Below, piece by piece: positions 59,001 to 64,000 of a DNA stretch of 64,000 nt. The notes under the pieces were generated by a model. The model saw only the letters and a program-made list of their open reading frames with translations, was not told the DNA's origin and made no database searches. Each line of letters starts with the position of its first letter. The first letter of the stretch is position 1. Source of the DNA: Ascidia mentula (Eukaryota > Chordata > Ascidiacea > Phlebobranchia > Ascidiidae); NCBI GenBank assembly GCA_947561715.1, contig OX387205.1, forward strand, positions 997,001 through 1,061,000, given 5' to 3'. The translations under genes were made by a program, and so were the position numbers.

Positions 59001-61694
59001 AGGCATTTGACACCTAACCGGGTGCAGACAGCATTTCCTGCTCTGGCTGCTAGAAAACAAGTCGAAAGTCTAGGAAAACTGAATGTCACTTTGTATGGTT
59101 CACAATCAACCGCTGTTTTTGGAAGAAAATATGTTTGACACAAATGACATCAACGCAACCCGAGACAAAAGGAAATTGAAGGAGGTTTGTCGGCGACCCT
59201 AGCTCTTCACGCTTAATAGTTGGTTCTTGCAACTTCTCATGTGTAAAACAAAGGAATTGTCTCTTTATCGTAAGACAAGAGGACACAACACCAGATTTAT
59301 TGGAACATATTTTCTCCATTCTATTTATCGATGCGCCGAAAAATATAACCGCAAAATCGCCATACCAATTTCAGCGACAAAAAACAAATATACACGAGTT
59401 GAAAAGTTGGAAACAATTGAAGCGAGTCTAAAAGGTTTGACCTTGTCTTGTTCCGCAAATTTAAAACACTTTCTTTTAGGAAATTTCCACTGTGCCCCGC
59501 TCTTGAGATTAGATCGGTTATTGGGGCTTGGTGAACTTCAATTAGCTGCTATAGTTACGTGTTGAAAGCGGTCCCCAGTCATAAGTCATCAGTGGTACTT
59601 CGTTGACCCCCAACGACCTCTGCCGTTTCTCGAGTACCAGGGTTGCGAATTTTACTCAGTAAAAACGGTGCGGCGCGAGTTGCACAAAGCAGCGACTCTG
59701 GGTCTCCATAAGCACCGTGTCGCGCTTTTAAAACTGTCACTGTTTGCTTTTCGGGGGCCCAGGGAAAGTGCCCAGGCCCAGGACGCCCGGGGTGGCATTT
59801 CGTTCCTGACCTTCGGGGGTCAAGTTGTACTACAAAAATATGCGCTCGGACACGGGCTCTTAGACCTGCCTCGGCGTCTGGGGCGTCTGGAGCCGTCGTC
59901 CATATTTGTACTTGCAGAGTATACACGCCCTGTCGTTCCCAGAGAGATGAATTACCGCATTTACTAAACCCAGTCCAGAGTACCGAGAATTATGGCAACC
60001 ACCGCTTTAACCCACAAACACCCTCCGACCCCGCAACGTTAGAAACAAGGGGATATTCAGAGAGAGGGAAAACTAATTTGTCCGGTGCTCCTAAATCAAT
60101 CACAGCCAGTGCCGGTGGGAACGCATCGAGCACCTGCAGGTTCGGATTGCCTACATACTAAAGCCTCTACCCCGATTCTTATCGTTGTTTGTGGCGTCAG
60201 AGCTTGTAAATCTTATTACTGTCAACTAACTGCATTCAGCAGTGGTTCGGTTGACTTTGTAACGGCGAGTTGCTTTTTGTGGGTCATGCGGGCTTAACAG
60301 AGCGTATAAGTTGTTTTGGCAAATACTAATGTGCCCCTCGAAGTGGTTGCTGCAGACTTAGCAATGATACATTACTTCCAAATTGGGTAAAACACGCCTT
60401 GGGGTGAATCATTGCGAAGAGGAGTTCACAGCTGAGGAAAATTAAAGTTTTTTCGTCAACGAAACAAACTTCAACCCGTAGTTATTTGCAACGCTCCTGA
60501 CATTTTCACTACTTATTTCTAAGATTTTAGAGTTGGTCATCACTTCACCAAACGAAATATATAAAGCTTGGCGCTTAGGTAATTGGGCCCTTGATATCAC
60601 GATTGCGATACGGAAAACAAAATGGCAAAAGTCATTCTAAAGACACAAAAATAATTTGCCAACAAACAGTAGTTACCGAAGACTTAACACTCAAGATATG
60701 TAGTGCAGTTTCAGAGTTCCCTACAACACAACCCAGTCCACAACAAAAAGATTTTGAGGCGTCCCCGGCGTCATACAACTTAAAAATGTCACGAAAGTGG
60801 TTTGAATTCTCGATGAAAACTGAAAACACTCTCGTTGGAACTTAAAAAAGCAAACGCTTAAGTTGCGATAACACAACAGCACAGATGAGACGAACTACAA
60901 GGGCCGACATAGGCTTAACATACGAAACAGGGTCAGTGAGGCTCCAGCCAAGCTCGACCAACAGTTTAGGGTATAAACAAGGGTTTGGCGCCAGTTCGAT
61001 AACCGCATAAGAGCTTCTGTCTCGGTTTCACTGGCTTGCTTACATGGAAAAGAACGATCCTTATCATCTGCTTGTCTGCTACTTAATATATCTGTATACA
61101 TGTGTACCACGCTGTTCGTCGTTTGGACACAGGTTTTTAGAAGAGAAGCTAAAGTTATTTTGGTGACTTCAAGTCGCTAAAGAATGTTTAAGTCACTCTA
61201 AGTTAAATTTGTGAGAACTGGAATCTGAATATACTGCGTGAAAATAACTGTACCTCCCACTGGTAAAATATGGCAAAACCTTGCCCACACTTAATTGTCA
61301 TCCCAACTTTTTACGCTCTGCCAAGTTAAACCTAACCTAACTTTAAGTCAGGCCTTAAGCACAGTTAATGCAAACAGCCATGAAAACAGGCAAAAATGAA
61401 AACTTGTGCATCGGGCTGTCGTTATTTGCTCGAAGAAACCATTAAACATTGCATGGGTTTGCCACATCCGTTGAAACGTCACCGTTTCCAGACTTCAGAC
61501 GGACGCCGCTGGCGGTTTGGACAAATAAAACAACACTCGAAACACTTACCTTTGTTGTCATGTGGCAAGTCTCCCTTCATGCCCGCAATCAACGTTAGAA
61601 AGATGCAAAGGATCTCAAAACTAGCGAAGGAATTCCGCCGTAAAACAAACACTCGTTTCCCGCCGTGATCGCTCGCCACACCCGATCTGCACAT
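31824..61694 (-). CDS. Unc5: Netrin receptor UNC5, eleven coding exons (C-terminal part not found)
   Basis: Transmembrane receptor for netrin in axon repulsion, and a dependence receptor (family knowledge). Exons on the minus strand: 61694-61550, 42246-42094, 41661-41460, 41005-40869, 40587-40483, 40328-40149, 38228-38061, 36113-35952, 32753-32559, 32433-32106, 32044-31824. All have GT/AG borders, and one frame runs through them, about 665 residues. Order: signal peptide, Ig1, Ig2, two thrombospondin type-1 repeats, transmembrane helix, Ser/Pro-rich cytoplasmic start. Junction residues recreate family phrases such as YLRKNFEQEP, VEWMKND and LCPVDGGWTDWSKWS. The ZU5, UPA and death domains that normally follow were not seen. 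Exon 11 ends in a good donor (GAAG|GTACGG), so the gene should continue. Confidence 0.9.
32106..32433 (-). CDS. Unc5: UNC5 exon 10, cytoplasmic juxtamembrane region
   Basis: Acceptor TTGTTCGCAG, donor AAAG|GTAAAG, phase 1 to 2. Encodes a Pro/Ser/Tyr-rich segment with PPSYSALDQAYK. There is no ZU5 signature yet. Confidence 0.75.
32559..32753 (-). CDS. Unc5: UNC5 exon 9, transmembrane segment
   Basis: Encodes DNQNLVLYSCLFVALALL and LMIVIATMIVF, one helix at about residues 422-446, with a basic stop-transfer RRKR, then a Ser-rich cytoplasmic stretch. Confidence 0.88.
32765..35950. other. UNC5 intron 8
   Basis: No exon was accepted. An open stretch near 35,335-35,420 on the minus strand ends in a consensus-like donor (CCG|GTAAGT) but has no AG acceptor in front, so it was not used. 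The interval contains G-rich runs near 34,590-34,660 and the C14 tract at 35871-35884. Confidence 0.5.
35871..35884 (+). repeat. C14 homopolymer
   Basis: Fourteen consecutive C, 68 bp on the intron side of the second thrombospondin exon. Likely length-variable. Confidence 0.9.
35952..36113 (-). CDS. Unc5: UNC5 exon 8, second thrombospondin type-1 repeat
   Basis: VDGGWTDWSKWSTCSPEC, RRTCSRPEPYNNGLPCPG and TKNCSGGLCA. The intron just downstream carries an uninterrupted 14-base C run at 35871-35884. Confidence 0.92.
38061..38228 (-). CDS. Unc5: UNC5 exon 7, first thrombospondin type-1 repeat
   Basis: VNGGWGEWRSWSGCGSKCG, then RTCTNPEPQNGGAPCPG and CTRLCP. The WxxWxxW-C core and six cysteines are in place. 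Confidence 0.92.
38229..40148. other. UNC5 intron 6
   Basis: No coding evidence on either strand. The short frames (for example 39167-39466 plus) have no motif or splice support. The only composition change is the GC-rich patch at 39,640-39,740. Confidence 0.5.
40149..40328 (-). CDS. Unc5: UNC5 exon 6, end of Ig2
   Basis: Encodes VEWMKNDVVLDSS, ITQEGDLIIRTRSVDDSGNY and the second Ig cysteine in SCVARN, followed by SHPATLRV. Standard I-set Ig end. Confidence 0.93.
40483..40587 (-). CDS. Unc5: UNC5 exon 5, start of Ig2
   Basis: Encodes LRKNFEQEPVGGEVVLG and KLHCRPPMGEPAPS, almost identical in layout to the vertebrate UNC5 Ig2 start, including the Cys in HCRPP. Confidence 0.93.
40869..41005 (-). 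CDS. Unc5: UNC5 exon 4, second half of Ig1
   Basis: Encodes TLTVTVSRNDVESLFSKH and then YWCQCEAKNSNGATKSRKA. The YWCQC motif is a hallmark of UNC5 receptors. Confidence 0.92.
41460..41661 (-). CDS. Unc5: UNC5 exon 3, first half of Ig1
   Basis: Encodes RRPRFLTQPQDQYVYK, then the first Ig cysteine (SITCSAVGA) and the extra pair site VSCNDW that is typical of UNC5 Ig1. Confidence 0.88.
42094..42246 (-). CDS. Unc5: UNC5 exon 2, linker before Ig1
   Basis: Acceptor TTTTTTGCAG, donor GAAG|GTCAGT, phase 1 to 1. It encodes a Ser/Thr/Glu-rich segment (ENIGTSDVGGDSLKLASES...), with no domain. It is poorly conserved in the family, so its inclusion rests on phase and position. Confidence 0.65.
47424..47452 (+). 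pseudogene. tRNA-like T-arm fragment
   Basis: GCGGGTTCGAATCCCCGC forms a perfect T stem and loop and is followed by GGAGCCA, which could be an acceptor 3' strand. No complementary TGGCTCC lies 60-90 bp upstream, so a complete tRNA is not supported. Confidence 0.35.
51705..51730 (-). repeat. Dispersed repeat with ATGATGA...GGTCGAAAC core
   Basis: Minus strand AATGATGAAACCTAATAGGT followed by CGAAACAGTGG. The AACC/GGT stem with a TAATA loop sits between TGATGA and GAAA. A decayed relative is at 32895-32919 (minus). Confidence 0.55.
61550..61694 (-). CDS. Unc5: UNC5 exon 1, signal peptide
   Basis: Encodes 48 residues: a basic start (KRVFVLRRNS), a hydrophobic core (FEILCIFLTLIAG) and MKGDLPHDNK, then a consensus donor AAG|GTAAGT. 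An in-frame TAA lies 9 bp upstream of the ATG, fixing the start. It ends in phase 1, exactly what exon 2 at 42246 requires. The link across about 19.3 kb rests on phase, signal-peptide character and lack of a better candidate. A weaker rival is a hydrophobic Met frame at 44158. Confidence 0.6.
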
Positions 61695-64000
61695 AGTTGA
61701 TTACTTTGGTTGTCGACCCTTTCTCGGTTGAGCAGACTGATTGACGCGGGAGACAAGGCGCCGAGTTTCTCCGCGCTAAAGAAACTAAATATTATCTTCG
61801 GCGATACAGCGCGGCTTGATCTGCAAAACATAAGCACTCTGTTTGAGATAGATGTTTGTTCTGTCGGCGGACCCTCTCGCGACTTAAGCCAAGCCTACAT
61901 TTCGCTCTTTATCGATCCAGCGCCGTCGAAACGAGGCCTGAAAATTTATGCCTTGTTTACAATTCAATTCCGCAGATTTGTAACGAGTTCTGCGGTCGCG
62001 GTTTGACAAATGTTTCTATTAAAAAAAAAGCTGATCGCTCAAACCTTAAACGCATAGGCGGCTGAGACGCCACAACACTACTAAGGTGTCCAAATTCACA
62101 CGCCAGATCAAATCGAACCAAAACCCTTCTTTGCGGGCCGCGGCAGTCGCGCGCGCCACTTGAAGAGAAACCGGCGCTTTTCGCAGCAAGCGTTGCATCG
62201 CGTAAAGCAGCGGTAGGCATTGTTCGCCAACAATAACCAGCATTATCTTAATTGCCAGGTTTACTTGTTTTCTAAGAGCGCAAAGGAAGCTGAATTGAAT
62301 GGAAAGGTGACAATGGGTTTTTACTGTCTCAAAGTTGCAACATTTTGCCACTTTTACCACTGGTTTTGAGCGGAGACATGCAGGGATTAAATTACCGAAC
62401 CAAAATCTCCGTCTGGCGCCGACTTGGGTTTTAAATCGAAAACGTCGCGTTCCACAAAACGCTTTCGAGCAACGTTTTACAAGGAACGGTCCAGTGGTGC
62501 AGCAAATCTGTATGTGGTTGTGATAAAATCTACCTTCTTTTATAGATTGTTTTCTGCTTGGGCTGTCATGTAACAAGCTCACAAAGGAAAGTAAATTTGT
62601 GATATTGTGTTCATAGTAAATCAAATAAAAACTTCAGAAATTCCCAAGTGAAATTGAACATATTCTGTCATCGGGTCAACAATTTACGCGTATTGTATAT
62701 TACAGACTCTCGAATCTTGATGTTGGTATTATTAATATTAGTAAATGCAAGGTTTTCAAACTAAATCCTAGCACACCAAGGATTGGCAAAACAATTACAC
62801 AGTTTTCCTTATGCTTTTGTAATTGTGTAAACTGATGATGCCGTTTTAGGCGAAATATATTTTTCTCTAAATAAATCGATCTGAGCTGTCTGAAGATCGC
62901 TGTGTTTGGATTTTAATACGTAATTGTGTAGTTTAGAAATAATTCTGAATCCGGTAAGTATTAACAACAGTAAGTCAAAAGAAACAAAATTGCTTAAAGA
63001 CCAATTTAAGGTAATGGTAAAGCAATATTTGGACAGATGACTATCCCACCATTGTGACGACACAAAGAACTAAACGTTCATTTACCATGTTTTCCTTTAT
63101 ACGTCAATGGTTTTGGTCATTCCATTTTTTTGAATATGCCGCATCGCCTTCTTATATCCACGGACAGGAAAGCAGTCCAGAGTTGCTCTTTATTGCCACC
63201 AATGGTCAACATAAGCAGTGGGTTATTGCAGCTTTGTAATTTGGGCTGCGGTTTGCTGCTGAATTGCTGCTGTCAACTCATACTTACACTTTTCCACTTG
63301 TTTATTTATTCTGTGTGGTCAAGTTTAGTAAGCGTAAGCTTACAAATATAAGCATATGCGTCATATGCGTCATCACCAAATGTAACACGCAATCATTAAC
63401 ACAAACAACACTTACCAACAGTAAGGACCTCATTCCAGCATTTGCCCTCGGAAGTTTGGTGTTTGAGGCGGAAACAGAATATTGGCAGCTACACAGTATA
63501 AATTCATACTTTTAGGAAAATACTAATACACCAGGACACAGTCAGGTCGGCATACTTCATCGACATAAGCATGCATAACATACAATTCTGCGCGAATGTT
63601 ATAATTCGGTATGTAGTATTTAAATTTTAATATACAACCAAAAATAACGTTTGGTTGCTTTGTTAAGACCTGACCGTCAACATTCGCACAGATATCTATA
63701 CAGACTTATGTGTGCATAGGGAATGCCCACCTGGCAGTGAGGTGGTTCCTCAGCATTTACCACAATTCTGACAAAATCCAGACATTTCATGAACACCAAT
63801 GATGCGAAACGGCACTTGTTTTTTTCTCGGGATTTCTTCAGTGATTAGTTTCTAGTTGCCTTGAGACCACGTTTGCAAAAATTGTCCGCCAAACAACTGG
63901 AATTTTTTATAAAGGCGCGAAATCACCGCAGCCGCAGGCAGTGTGTGTCCCAATCAGCTCGTATATTGCCTTGTGCATTAATGCTGCCCTGCAAAACAGG
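61695..64000. other. Upstream region of UNC5
   Basis: Should contain the UNC5 promoter and 5' untranslated region. The 192-codon minus-strand frame at 62624-62046 shows no domain and is not accepted as a gene. A CTGATGATGCC...GGCGAAAT hairpin lies at 62832-62855. No other exon with splice support was seen up to the window end. Confidence 0.45.

Larger units (their letters stand above)
42247..61549. other. UNC5 intron 1, about 19.3 kb
   Basis: No convincing gene on either strand. The longest open frames (43044-43538, 49575-50042, 53073-53591, all plus) lack recognisable domains and good codon context. The interval holds a T-arm-like fragment at 47,425, a CTGATGA/GAAAC-type repeat at 51,705-51,730 (minus) and several GC-rich patches (52,020-52,110; 59,580-59,960). 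Long first introns of axon-guidance receptors often carry regulatory elements, but none is identified here. Confidence 0.5.

Noticed and set aside
62046..62624. 192-codon minus-strand frame upstream of UNC5
   Set aside because: No domain, and irregular composition with runs of Arg and Cys. It could at most be an upstream frame in a 5' untranslated region.

Overview
The window is animal (metazoan) nuclear DNA. It is AT-rich, with many short introns bounded by GT/AG, three multi-exon genes of chordate type that can be followed through, and the N-terminal two thirds of a fourth. Small introns, dispersed foldback elements, a gypsy-like element with a Gag and an envelope-like protein, and chordate-like UNC5 and TM2D1 proteins fit a tunicate such as Ciona. 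The species is inference; no species-specific marker was identified.

Layout. (1) 1-5.5 kb: no gene, two inverted-repeat MITEs and a short degenerate repeat. (2) 5.5-9.13 kb, minus strand: a ten-exon galactose-3-O-sulfotransferase (Golgi type II membrane enzyme). (3) 9.64-11.95 kb, plus strand: a seven-exon cytosolic 5'-nucleotidase III. Genes 2 and 3 are head-to-head across about 0.5 kb. (4) 12.3-13.6 kb: degenerate repeats carrying the same core motif as the large array further right. (5) 13.95-19.4 kb: an LTR retroelement (509/553 bp LTRs, 4-bp target duplication GACG) inserted inside an older, oppositely oriented LTR of the same family. The young element has gag and a broken env-like region but no pol. 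(6) 19.8-21.8 kb, plus strand: a five-exon TM2D1 gene. (7) 23.2-30.5 kb: a tandem array with units of about 1.5 kb, then 0.83 kb, built from a recurrent ATATCGACTCTGYGTACACC-type motif and several strong inverted repeats. (8) 31.8-61.7 kb, minus strand: a netrin receptor UNC5 gene. Eleven coding exons keep a continuous reading frame: signal peptide, two Ig domains, two thrombospondin type-1 repeats, a transmembrane helix and the start of the cytoplasmic tail. Intron 1 is about 19.3 kb. The ZU5, UPA and death-domain exons were not found before the satellite array. (9) 61.7-64 kb: upstream sequence with no supported gene.

All exon coordinates come from reading splice sites by eye and checking phase across each junction. 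The most interesting signals are the structured tandem array with an outlying relative at 13.4 kb, a dispersed family with a hammerhead-ribozyme-like core, the nested pol-less retroelement, and the UNC5 gene that stops at the satellite.
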